Source: Adineta ricciae (lineage: Eukaryota > Rotifera > Eurotatoria > Adinetida > Adinetidae). From it: 64,000 bases of DNA. A program made the translations under genes and the position numbers. The notes under the pieces were generated by a model. That model was not told the DNA's origin. It searched no databases and was given only the letters and a program-made list of their open reading frames with translations. Location: contig CAJNOJ010000105.1 of NCBI GenBank assembly GCA_905250025.1, positions 248,001-312,000 of the forward strand, read 5' to 3'. Positions 23,901-34,026 of the stretch are shown piece after piece (positions within the stretch are counted from its first letter, which is position 1; the number at the start of each line of letters is the position of its first letter).

Positions 23901-25372
23901 AAAGGACAACCCAATCGTTGAAGTATGGGCGATCGACATCGACTTTCGTTCGCACACTTGAACCGATGTGGCTGATCAAGGAAACAACTGAGTTCGTGAT
24001 CTTCCTCATCATCGTTCAGATAGCAGTCAGTGATGTTATCAGCTATTCGATGTTTCGAGATGTATTTCGAAGAGTTTCGGCACTGATACAGTGATGAATG
24101 TTTTTCATCTGTGTACCGAGTAGCACAACCAACAAAGTATGGTTTGATGACACGGATCATGTGTTTCCAACCATGATACTTTGTGTTTTGTGATAGTCCC
24201 ATGTGATGAGCATGACGACATGTATGAGATCTGTGGCGAAATGTTGGCGAAAGATAAGTGCACAACTGTTCGTCATAGCAAATATAGTCGGGTAATAGGA
24301 TGGAGTCATTGGTCATTTCAAATATTTGTTTAGGTTGGTAGAGAAAGTGAACATGACCGAACAAGACAGGACTGATGGGGAACTGAATGAGATGATCACA
24401 TGCACGAAGATGAGAAAGATGAATGGTTGTGCCGTTACAGAATGTTGGATTGATAGGATGCATTAGTCGAGTGAGACAAACCATCGCCAACCAACAATCA
24501 TCAGGTAAGGATCCTTGTACAGTCAATGATTCGAACAGCAAGAGATGTCGTCCGTTGATACATTCATCGAAATCATCGACACATTGTCCATCGCCACATG
24601 AGAATTTCTTCTGACCAGGTGGACATGCGACTTCTTCACATTGGAATATACCTGCTGGTGAATGAGAACTCGGGCAAAGCGAATCAGTCCATGTATCGGA
24701 TTGATCTAGACATTCTGCCGTGATTTGTTCAAGTGTCTGATGATAGTGTGGAATACATTGTCCGTTGTGGCAGCGATATTCATTCGGCTCACACTCGTTG
24801 ATTTCCAGATCGAAACATGCAGCTTCGTCAACACCATTGTTCAGACAGTCGATTCGGCCGTCGCATACTTCTCGCCAGTCGAGACAAAGAGCTGCTCCAC
24901 CTCGATCACAGTCCAATAGAACATAACACGTGTGTCCAGTAGCGAGAGCAGTGGACTCGATTTCGTCGGATTCCAAAGAATACTGACATCGAGATCCAAA
25001 CCATGGTGGTGTACAGTTATAGAATAGTTGATTAGCTTGAAGAGATGTGTTGTGATGATCGAGATAGTCTTGATACTGTTCGGCGAGATCGATGGAGGTC
25101 GACCAATGGAAAATGTCATAGGCAGTGACATTGATTTGAAATAGTTGGTGAAATGTATAATTTTGATCGCGAGTATTGATGAAATCTGATATCGGCATGA
25201 GATCAACATCAGTCGTCGATCGAGAACAATATTCTATTTTCACTGGTAGTAAAAACTCCGTTGAATAAGAATAGTATATACAGTCGTACTGAAGATAACT
25301 ATTCGTGTAAAAGTTAGAATTAGACTCGGTTCTTGTCGACAAAAGAAATAAGTAGTAGAAAGCAGTCAACAT
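20903..25372 (-). CDS. LDLa/EGF/7TM receptor, gene Y (complete, mosaic)
   Basis: A single 1489-codon exon with signal peptide MLTAFYYLFLLSTRTES. The domain order matches gene X: EGF-like, LDLa cluster, EGF modules, seven helices over about the last 300 residues (AAISIERT at helix III), and a short basic tail ending KWRGKCKRNQYV. The first ~67 residues are gene Y type, as in the fragment at 36372-36778. Roughly residues 68-647 are identical to gene X. From WIDYDLSIIQDN onward it is again gene Y type, close to 3969-6909. The gene is therefore a natural chimera or an assembly chimera, still fully open. Expected at the plasma membrane. Confidence 0.88.
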   Translation of the reverse strand: MLTAFYYLFLLSTRTESNSNFYTNSYLQYDCIYYSYSTEFLLPVKIEYCSRSTTDVDLMPISDFINTRDQNYTFHQLFQINVTAYDIFHWSTSIDLAEQYQDYLDHHNTSLQANQLFYNCTPPWFGSRCQYSLESDEIESTALATGHTCYVLLDCDRGGAALCLDWREVCDGRIDCLNNGVDEAACFDLEINECEPNEYRCHNGQCIPHYHQTLEQITAECLDQSDTWTDSLCPSSHSPAGIFQCEEVACPPGQKKFSCGDGQCVDDFDECINGRHLLLFESLTVQGSLPDDCWLAMVCLTRLMHPINPTFCNGTTIHLSHLRACDHLIQFPISPVLFGHVHFLYQPKQIFEMTNDSILLPDYICYDEQLCTYLSPTFRHRSHTCRHAHHMGLSQNTKYHGWKHMIRVIKPYFVGCATRYTDEKHSSLYQCRNSSKYISKHRIADNITDCYLNDDEEDHELSCFLDQPHRFKCANESRCRSPILQRLGCPLGENETKTIDSILFNQICDGAVDVSVEVFDRHGHTDETDCEHWPCSNVYSRCDGFWNCRNGEDEEACRASNCSRGLFECMSPLNYTMICLAADKVRDGTVDCVGGLDEPQLCQSTNAQSERLYRFSCLDGRTCIEPYVLCDSDGELVNEEELCTEWIDYDLSIIQDNICHAIGLERAPFPLETSEVYPAPEKKVIIPNIEPARRPISVYSLSLHCVRGLPIHVWLGNDTQTARCMCPPNYYGDRCEYQSQRVSLVLTPSSVNMYHTYIIFTKLVDDDLQDIQSYDQFLYVSQSSCKDPFDRYLLYSSRPKNISKTYSIHIDAYDKNSTQYLASWFYRVPFLFLPINRLNILLTLDSRRAMSPSSCSLKCNHGICMKYNNEEKYFCRCNPGWSGARCHIQINCSDCSSDSLCVGQIHNRSICICPLGKFGNRCLLKHSCPANYCENNGQCIVTGEHMINENYQCLCSEQFQGARCEYPKSILRISFHSLDLSTYLIIYIYQSLYLYPRHPHAIILKRLSISDKNLTVHIASPFQMVYVLINRNYYLAVIQQSQVFNISATVDSTRRCPPVHQLLSSGQTRLPRIQRVKHYHTLCQQHPSLNCFFDESYMCLCTTDRHAHCFPFNHKPNFECQENVHCLNGGQCLQNHPYCPVTTVCECNDCYFGDRCQFYAKGIGLTLDDLFRYEIRPNIEMSGQSPIIKASIFFTFAIFTVGLVNSVLSFAVFYRRKHRTIGCSVYLLTLSVTSFFTFAILMAKLWFVIITQMNLITQYSVLRYGCLLIEPILRLFSSMNYWLHAAISIERTMAARNSSSFNKHSSLKRAQRFVFSLPLVVAGVSIYESISRDLHYDAEENRFWCFTLYSSILYYYTMTVAFIHIGAPFCINFFAAIYIVIVMARERAKARKYKSEGQHFVDQLYHHKVLFTSALMLVVLTVPFLAISSLLRCVKESRNAWLNVTSYYISFVPTTLTFVIHIMPSSVYMEYFHKQIKKWRGKCKRNQYV
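23433..25171. repeat. Conversion tract, recipient-like copy (identical to 15940-17678)
   Basis: Tract of 1739 bases identical to gene X. The other gene Y copies (3969-6909 and 36372-36778) differ here, so gene X is the likely donor. Confidence 0.8.
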
Positions 25373-26803
25373 TGCTGAAGTATGAAATGAATGGTATTCT
25401 CAACACTTATTCTAATATAATAATAATAAAATCTAACACAAAAAAAATTATATTTACTGAACGTTGACTCAAGATTTAAATGTAGTCACCGGCTGATTTG
25501 GTAAATATCCAAAGTAATTGATGACTTTTTTTATATTTGGAATATATCGGTTTATTTGATGTTTGCAAGCTAGGCCACTATACGATTATTGTCTAAAGAA
25601 TACTTGCCGACGATATAAATTATTTTCTGCTTGGTTAACTGTATGCCAATATTTTATAGTTTCACTATTGCCGGAAAAGTTTGTCAATAAATACTTGCAG
25701 AATATTATTGCAGGCAATTAATCATAGTGTTGCTTTTGAGTTTCTTGCTTCTTTGGGTCTTATAAAACGTGTAGATGAACGCAGAGAACTGCATTATTTT
25801 TATACATTATGAAAATTAAATTCTGTTTTTAGATAATAAACACGGAAGTATATTATCCGATGTCAACGACGATATCTTCATGGATGAAACCATCACGAAC
25901 ACTGTCGTGTTCGTTTCTTTGTTTTTGAAGTGTAATACTTCTGTTAATGGATGACTTTCTTCCAGAAATTCATGTTGTTATATGGATGCATGATTATGCC
26001 AGTTTTTTTTAGCTGAGCTTATAAAGTTATGCTAGTTTACCCTCATAACCATTTTCTCAGGCTATGAAACCATCGATCATTGCTTTCAACACAATAAAAC
26101 CTGGTGAAGATCTTTTATTCTTTATGATATATAGTATGCAAATGAAAGAAATTTTTTGACATATTGACAATGTGAGCAGCTATGTCGATGTTAGAGAAAT
26201 TCTTTGTCGATGTATTGCTGCTAGCAAAACTACATATCGACAGAAGTCTCTGTCAATCGATAATACAGAAATCTCTACGTGTAGATCTGTGTATATACTT
26301 TAACACTGCACATACTGTTTTATCATAGTTGAAATGAGAATGAGATCGGCATAAACAAAGCCAAGCTCGAACGTGTTTGTCTTTGTGACTAAGATACATT
26401 CACTGCACATCAATGTTAATATGATTTATATCGTTTTAATAACGGACTTCAGAAGATGTATTACGCCGTTGCCAAAAAGTGGGAGCATACACTTATACCA
26501 AACGGGAATTTGTAAGTGTAATGCTCGAAGCGAAAGAAAGAAAAGTGACGAGTGAGTGAACGGAAGTGACGATTTATTGAAAAAAGATCATTGGCACAAA
26601 TACTAAATAGAACAAAGACGCAGAGATGATGAAACATCGCAAAGAGCAAAGATGATGACGTAGAAATGAACAAGGAAAAAGGTGATGAAACGCGGTGAGC
26701 GGAGAAAAGATGACGACAGATGTCAGCCTCTCACACATTCTTGATTACATTTGATTTCGAGATTAATTTGGGTAAAAAAGTAAAACTGTTGAAAAGTAAG
26801 AGT
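25373..26803. other. Intergenic, no supported gene
   Basis: About 1.4 kb of AT-rich DNA upstream of gene Y. Its counterpart is 36779-38184. Short frames such as 26461-26673 are not kept between the copies. Confidence 0.5.
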
Positions 26804-27177
26804 TTAGTTAGGATCCTGGTTACGTTTGCAACGAGGGACACTGCCTATGCAGAAGAATCCATTGACATAACCAGTTTCATTTGACGTCACGTTCAGTCGG
26901 AACCATTGTTGACTTTCACCGGGAATGTCTGGATTTGGTATTCGAATGACATAACACTGGGAAGGGTAAGTGAAGCCTTTTCGAGCTACTCCAATTCGTG
27001 CACATGTGTTTTTAGGACAGCTGAAAATAGGACCACGGTGCTCACAGAATATGGTAGTGCCATTCTATATAAATAATATAGAAAAATATTGTACCACTAA
27101 AATCTACTTACTTGAGCATGGACGATGAATAGCATTGTCAGTGCGAATATAAGTAAAACCAACATATTGTTCGCCAT
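26804..27177 (-). CDS. Small secreted Cys-rich protein, two exons (family member 3)
   Basis: Exon 1 is 27177-27112 (22 codons, signal peptide MANNMLVLLIFALTMLFIVHA), the 47-base intron is 27065-27111 (GTAAGT..TAG), and exon 2 is 27064-26804 (86 residues plus stop). The mature region has at least six cysteines, a possible N-glycosylation site (NVTSNET) and the signature QWFRL...TGYVNGFFC...PRC. It is a diverged paralogue of the genes at 1723-2098 and 18652-19027, sharing intron position directly after the signal peptide and phase 0. Extracellular; function unknown. Confidence 0.72.
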
Positions 27178-28241
27178 TATCTTGTATTTGAATTTTGTAC
27201 GCTGCTGATGCTTGGACGATTACTGATGATCCGCTTCATTTGCGATCGACTTTTATAGTCGATTTGACTGGCTTGTAGCATTGAATTATTTTGGAAATTG
27301 TCAATCGCCGAAATCGGAAGTTCATGAATAATATTCCCTCTAAATGTACACAAAAACAAATCTGATCTGTATTTGTCCGTTGGCAACACTCTGTTAAAAA
27401 CAATCGTCACGTAGTATCGGCGAAAACAGCTGATATTATTCATGCAACTTCCCCACAGTTTTGTTGGAAATATCTTTTTAAACAAATTGTCAAGTGTTCC
27501 CTTTTTACTTCTGCGTTCGACGAATTGATGAATAGATGACGTAAATAGAAATGGCGCGTACGAATTTCATAATGCGACTCAAATTTTTTCCAGTATGGTG
27601 ATCCCATCATGGGTCATCGTCATCACTGTGAACCGAAATTTGCTGTTGTTTTTTCACGACTACTACCGAGAAGGAGAAAACCGTTTTGTAGCAAATTTTT
27701 GAATTACATAGACAAAATCGAAGAGTTATCAATTCCTTCCAAATTTCTTGGAAATATATTGAAAACGATTGCTAACTCTGATTTGACGCTTTTCGCTTCC
27801 CGATAATTAATGGGTTCTCTCGTGTTAGAAAGGCAATGATTTTTCTTAGAAGCTTTTGTTTTCAACTTTGTTTCGTTTGAATGCAATCAATACTTTCATT
27901 CTGTCAGCTTAAGAAACTTGGTGAATCATCCCTTGGAAGAATAAACAAATCCACTGTTGTTTTTCCTTTTTTTGTATGTGACAATCGCAGAATGGGAAAA
28001 AATTTCATTTTCACAGACTGATTTACTCATCATCGGAAGATTCGTTAGTAATATTCAATAAATCCGTGAAATCAACTTTCGATCGGCGAAGAAATTTTGT
28101 GCGGCCTATTCCTTCGAGTCATCTGTGGTATTGTAATTTTCTTATACGACATTTTCAACTGATTCTAAACATAAGTCGGTCGATAATATTTCTTCGGCAT
28201 TCTTAATCAACAGCAATGAGTGAAACGTCGGAAAATTTATG
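27178..28241. other. Intergenic, no gene seen
   Basis: Region between the small secreted gene and the PLC 3' end. No frame is conserved in the second copy (38574-39634). Confidence 0.5.
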
Positions 28242-31204
28242 TCAATCGATTTGAATATGAACAAACAATGTTCCATGAATAAAATTTCCGTTCTTTGCTT
28301 TTAGTTTGATATGCCGATAGCCACGTTGGAGTGCGTTGAACGGGATGCAAGCTTGTCCGAGAAACGTTGAACGATTCAATCGATCTTTATCTCGTACTTC
28401 GAACATAATCAAACACAATTCCGGGCAATAGATATCTAAATTGATTCGATAATCCCATATGGGGTTAAGTCCATTGTTACGCACGGATGGTGTTCGATGT
28501 TTTGTATTATCGCATTGGATACCATAAGTGAAAACTTCAACGTATGGATCAACGATGTCGTGATGTTCGATAGAATCATTTTCTTTCGGCAAGTGTTGAG
28601 CACTGATAATGTGTATTTGTAAATATTTCATATTGTCATGAAGTTTTTCTTTCGGATTGAAGAATACGGCATCGGAGAGCAAAAACGATGGCTTGAGGAG
28701 GTAGCCACATCCTCCATTGTCGCTGAAAAATCCATCTTGCAGCCACATCGGTCGGTCATTGGCTTGATAATTAAGTGCAACCATTTGAACGCCTAAAGAG
28801 TGGAGACTAAGGTGGATTTTTTCCAATGTTTAGTTCTTTTATACCATAAGACCAATAGTTGATGGGATTTATATTACTAGAGTTTTGTCGTTTGGTGCCT
28901 GGATAAACCCGCACTAAATGACGTTTAGATAATTTGATCAAATCGAGATGCTCAGGTGTGTCGACATCAATTAAATGATTGATCTTCGATTCTTTGAATG
29001 AAATCGAATGAAAGCATTTCTCTATAAAGAGCAACAACTAATCAAAATATGAAGGGAGTATGAAAACCAACGTGTCGATATCGTGTGTTCGATACTCTTC
29101 AACGAAACGATTTCAGAATAAATGATTAACTTTGAGAAATCCGGATGATAATCCTAGAAATGGAAATATATTTGATAATAGCAGTAGAAAGATAAAAACG
29201 AAGAAAACACCTTTGAATTTGATTCCATTTCATCATTACGTTCACCATCTTCTGGATCAGTTACAACTTGTCCTTTTGAAAATCGACGACTCTATCCATT
29301 GACAGAACAGAAAGTTAACCCATCTATCAAATAATTCGTCTCACTCGAATTATTATTTTATATTTCAATTCCTCCGGTGACGGTAATACTTCAAACTCAT
29401 CTGCCAACACTTTTGACAAAAGACAATCTTTGAGGATTTCTCGTAGGTGACGAGCCATTGTCTCTTGCTGTTCGTAGGAGCAATGATTTTCTATGTTTAA
29501 AAACACGGGATACCTACAAGACATCAGAACTTCGAAATAAACACACCATCATGTCAGTTTTCTTACGGTGAAGCCGTAAAGGCTACAGTTTCGATAGCAG
29601 AGATCGCATCCCGAAATGTAATAGGTTTCGTTAATGTTTTCCCATGGTAAACAATCGGTTCCATGTCATCTCCATCATAACAATCCACTAGAATGCAAAA
29701 CAGAACAAACTCTTCATTCGAACAGACTTCATGCTTTTACATTCTACAGCTCGACAACCGATGCGTAACGCATGAATAAACGTTTCATGCGTGCAATTTC
29801 CATAGACTTGATTATCGCGAATATAACTAAAGATATACAATCAGTTACATCGATTCGGGAGATATACTCACGTGTTATGAGATGTCGCAATGAAATAATC
29901 CGTTATTGGTCGTGTCATATCTTGATACACACGTTCCGTTTTCTCAATATCGATTATACAGAATTCATCATGAAGTAAAAGTAAACGAAAGCCATCTACA
30001 CTTAATTCTTTGTAACTGCGTCGTTGATCTGACGGTTCAAACCTGTCTATTAGCTTCGAACAGTCTTCGTAGGAAATGTTTTTCATGTGTTGTTCCCTGA
30101 CTAGGAATTTCCTCAGTTGCTTCATTGTTAAATAGTTCTTTTTGCCAGCGATGGCAATTTCCGACGAGATTTTTAGCCTCGGACGCCGATGACATCGAGA
30201 AAATATACTCCTCGATTTCGATTTCCGAAAACTGATCGACGATGTATCCTGTCGCTGCTCGAGTGGCGTTGTGAATGGCAAATTGTTGATTACAGAATAA
30301 TCAGAAAGTGTTGCTGCTGTTTGTTTCGGTGTGCTATGATTGAATCTAACAGAAAGTGAATTTTTCAATTGTTCAATCTTCATGTATTTCCTACCGACAA
30401 ATAATTTTCAATAATTCCGATCGATTCGATACGAATTTATAAAATAACAAGAATTCATCTTTATCCAAATGGGTCAATTGTTCATAATTATTCTTTCGAA
30501 TGTTCGCTTGCCGGAAATATTTATCAATTTCGTTATCGTTTAATTTAATATTCAATGTAAATAGAAGTCGTCGAATCTCATTTCGATCTAACATGTTCGA
30601 ATGATCGTGATCCGCGTTAGAGAATAAGTACTGGATCCATTCATCGGTTATTTCATGATACGTACACAGATGAGAACGATAACGGCTTGTTAAATACTCC
30701 AAACATTCGATCCACTCCGAACAAATTTGTTCGGTTTGAGCAAGTAGATCAAGAGAATAGCGATTGTTTTGATATAGTATCGATAATGCTCGAATGGACT
30801 GTTCAGGCGTAACTACACCTTTATCTAAACATTTCTTCCATACGCTCGTTGTGAAACCCGAACGAACTTCGTCGATATGTTTGATTTGGCCTAAAAGTCA
30901 AAGTCTGATGAATTTTGTTCAGACATGTAGGTGAATCATACATGCTAGACGTTTAGATCGTTTTGACGAAGGATAGTAGTAGATTGCATGCTCGGATATA
31001 CTGAGAAAGTACCAATGTGAATAGGAGTGACCATGGAGTCGAAAGTGAAGAAATGTTTGTCCGTATTTCAACCGATCAAGAATACGGAAACGTTCGACTT
31101 GATTTGAATCGAGCGAGTTTTTGTTCATCAATCTAAATACAAAGAGATTCATCAAGGTCTTTTTCTTAAACATTATCAAACCTTTCCCATTGTGCTTCAT
31201 CCAT
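28242..31204 (-). CDS. Phosphoinositide phospholipase C, delta-like (copy A)
   Basis: Multi-exon gene with short introns. In order: a PH domain (ILDRLKYGQTFLHFRLHG... to ~30950), EF-hands (DADHDHSNMLDRNE-type loop around 30600), a catalytic X box (FIATSHNTY near 29880, ELDCYDGDD across a splice at ~29690, VYHGKTLTKP), a short acidic linker (DPEDGERNDEMES), a Y box (RVYPGT...SSNINPINYWSYG, then MVALNYQANDRPM and DNGGCGYLLKP) and a C2 domain ending at 28242 (DPYVEV, VRDKDR calcium loops). Both catalytic histidines and the Glu/Asp calcium ligands are present. It hydrolyses PIP2 to IP3 and diacylglycerol at the plasma membrane. Start at 31204 (MDEAQWER) with a 49-base first intron is inferred. 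The short X/Y linker and lack of SH2 or RasGEF modules fit the delta class. Confidence 0.85.
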
Positions 31205-31736
31205 ATTGTCGTTATTTGTGACCAATTATAAAATCTCCTTGTGTATGTGCCCTTTTATGACGGTAAGTATAAGTCAAACGAATATTGAGTGTACACATAC
31301 GAAAGAAAAAGAAAGAAAACGATATGACCAAATTCAAACTCGCAAAAGCTAGGATTATCATTTAATTATATCGACGTCAATGTAAGTATTTTATTCCCAC
31401 TTATAATCAACACATGTTATCATTGCGTATATACACAGATTCCAGCAAGCATCGGACTTCAGTTTGTCTACACTGTTGTTCCTTCCATTCATGACTAGAA
31501 TCATCTTCTTTCAAAAGTAGTGTGGTTGAGAAAATGTTTGCTCTGAACCCTTACTCGCCGTTCACATTCTTGTATTGCATAACTGTTTACAATTTATCTG
31601 TGATTCACTCATCGATATTAAATGGCAAACAAATCAATGACGACCCGAATGCAATCATTCGGGATTGATACAAAGGTAAACACGTGGTTTTTTTTTTGTT
31701 TTTGTGCGATTATTTTACATATCATCGAATTTTGCA
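31205..31736. other. Bidirectional intergenic region
   Basis: About 530 bases between the divergent PLC and helical-bundle genes, so it should contain both promoters. A short ATG frame at 31622 ends in a GTAAAC donor, but its ATG is lost (ATA) in the second copy, so it is not treated as coding. Confidence 0.45.
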
Positions 31737-32835
31737 ATGTCCTATCTCGAAACCATCGCTGCTGCTACTTCGATACCCCTGGAAACGTTGTCTGTTGCGG
31801 CGACCACGGTACCAAAATCAGTTCCTGTCTTGAGTAATATTTTTAAAATTTCGACGGATATTCGCGAGACGACGGAACGAGTAGAAACGAACAAAACACA
31901 ATGTATGCAATTAAGTGAACGTATCGATACATTGATTGGATTTTTAGCGCAACGCGATCTGTCGGAACGTTTAAATGAAGCACTGCATATCGCACTTCAT
32001 CGCTTTGAAACATTTTTGCAACGCTGTTTAGAATTTATCAGTACGTTCTTAGAAACATCTTGGCTGAAACGTGTTGTGAACAATAAAGATTATGAGCGGA
32101 AATTTCAAGACTTAAATCGGGAATTAACCCAATATTCTAATGATCTTAATTTCGGTATCGGATTAAGTAACATGAAAATCAAGAAGATTCATCAAGACGA
32201 CGAAGAACAAGAAGTTCAGACAAAGGATATTGTTCAAGACAAAACTAAGAAAAACAATAACGAACAAATCAGCATTGATGATAATTTACAAATAAAAATA
32301 AACATGAAAGAACCTTCGATGGCCATACGAAGTCTTCCTATAAGAGTGAACAATATTAATGTTTCTTCTTCGAATGACCGTTCTTTTCTACTTATAGACT
32401 ACACCGGAGCCTGTTGTGGATGTTCCGCCAATACAGAATTTAATTTTTGAATCTGGCCTGTGGAACTATGGATACAAACAATTCAATCAATTCTTTGGTC
32501 CGTTTCGACAGCAAGTCACTTTTAATCGTCAAACAAAAACAGTACACGGTTACGGAAGAGACAATGTCGGGCAGTATATACTAAACGGAACATTTTCAGA
32601 AAGAACTGGACAAATCAGAATGACGCAAACATATCAGGTAACGTTTTGCTTTAAACGTAGTTTGTCTTACAACTATATTTAGTTGGGTACGGGAGATCCG
32701 AAACTTAATCTTGGACATCAAGATCTTCTGCAATTTAATTTGAATTCATCACGCAACGTATTCGAAGGGGTGGCCTATTCAAATGTTCAAGGAAATTACG
32801 TTCCAGGAGCGTTGGTCGAAATGTGGCCTGCCTAA
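31737..32835 (+). CDS. MLKL-NTD/HeLo-like helical-bundle protein with unrecognised C-terminal domain (copy A)
   Basis: Three exons: 31737-32345, 32398-32637 and 32683-32835, with introns of 52 and 45 bases, both in phase 0; 333 residues. Residues ~10-150 form a predicted four-helix bundle whose pattern (VPVLSNIFK..., NKTQC..LSERID.LIGFL, ...FLETSWLKRVVNNKDYERKFQDLNRELTQYSNDLNFGI) resembles the MLKL N-terminal/HeLo-like domains of membrane-targeting cell-death proteins and immune-receptor adaptors. A charged linker (DDEEQEVQTKDIVQDKTKK) follows. The last ~130 residues form a compact domain (SGLWNYGYKQFNQFFGPF; GYGRDNVGQYILNGTFS; TYQLGTGDPKLNLGHQ) that I cannot assign. The start is the second ATG (MSYLETIAAATS). 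No kinase or protease part is present. A cell-death or membrane role is inference. Confidence 0.7.
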
Positions 32836-33422
32836 ACAAACTTGACATATTATACCGCTTCTTGCTCTTCACTGCCATGAAAACATAAGATAGACAAGAA
32901 TTAGTTAGACATTCAGATTTATTCTTAATCAACTAATCAGAAGTGTGAGTCATCGAGCAGAATCATATCTCCAAAAGAATGAAACTGAATCGCTTTGACA
33001 GACAAAACATACTTCGCTTCTGTATAATATAGTATTCCCGTAATTCGTGATATGAATTTGCTTGATAGTTCTACCAGCATTCAAAATCCATTTTGACAAG
33101 TTGTTTAACTATTGAATCATCAAAAGCGTGGAGTATGGTGATTTCATGAGTTGCGATCGCATACTGAACGTGAGCACGAGAACGTATATGTAAACTAGGG
33201 GTGGGGACGGTTGTTAATAATTATGTAAAGAAGAACCTCGTCTTTATTTTTTGCGCGCATTTTCAGTTCTGTTAGTTGAAGAAAGATTTCGTACATATGA
33301 TACATGTAAAGTTGCTAAGAGAAACAGAAGGAACATAACCATGTCTAACACTAGTGACCATACTCAATTCCAAAATAACTTCAGCTTGAATCCTCATAAA
33401 GGTCTTTCTCGCGGCACACTTA
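32836..33422. other. Intergenic, no supported gene
   Basis: The second copy of this region has a 117-codon minus frame (44339-44692). Here a one-base indel (CCATTTTGAC against CCATTTGAC) breaks it, so it is not annotated. Confidence 0.4.
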
Positions 33423-34026
33423 TTATTGTTTATTATACATGCCCAAACTGCTGGTTACATTATATACGGAAACACAAATGACACGACACGGCAAACCGGA
33501 CATGGGTCTTTGTTTCCATATTATGAAAAGAGAAACCGTGATGGAGTGACCAACTTGAATGCAAGCTATACATCCCAATGCTATAAATACGTTGACTGTT
33601 GTCGGTAAAACGGGATCGACAATGCACAAGATCATGTCGTTAAAAATAGTAAAATCACCAAAGCCAATAGCTCGTTGAGGATTGTCGTTGTCTTTTCCAT
33701 CTTCGATGTCATACATACAGTAGAGATCAAATGGTACCTTTTCCGTTGTCATCCAACGTATAAACAATTTCCAAAAACGTCCATTGATATGAAGACACAT
33801 CGCGTTACAAAACAAAAAAACCAAGAAGTTTTTCAAATTGCTCTGTGTGATTTTCAAAGACTAAACAAAACAAATGATTTTGTATTTCACCTTCACATAA
33901 TGTAATGAAAGTATCCATAAAAAAACCTATTTTCAATGGATACGGTGCATGGCGATACGCAATATCGTACAAGAAGAACAATGTAATAGAAGTAGATATA
34001 CAACCTGACGCTTGCTGAAAAATCAA
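33423..34026 (-). pseudogene. Presenilin-like aspartyl protease fragment (copy A)
   Basis: Two adjacent frames joined by a plausible very short intron. The first gives FFLYDIAYRHAPYPLKIGFFMDT, which aligns with the presenilin TM6 motif (YD catalytic aspartate, then GPLRMLVET). The second gives AIGFGDFTIFNDM, matching the GxGD catalytic motif of TM7, then a long hydrophobic stretch and RPMSGLP in place of the conserved PAL motif. The reading frame stops shortly after. TM1-5 and TM9 are missing. Both catalytic aspartates survive but PAL does not, so gamma-secretase-type activity is unlikely. Most likely a decaying paralogue. Confidence 0.5.
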
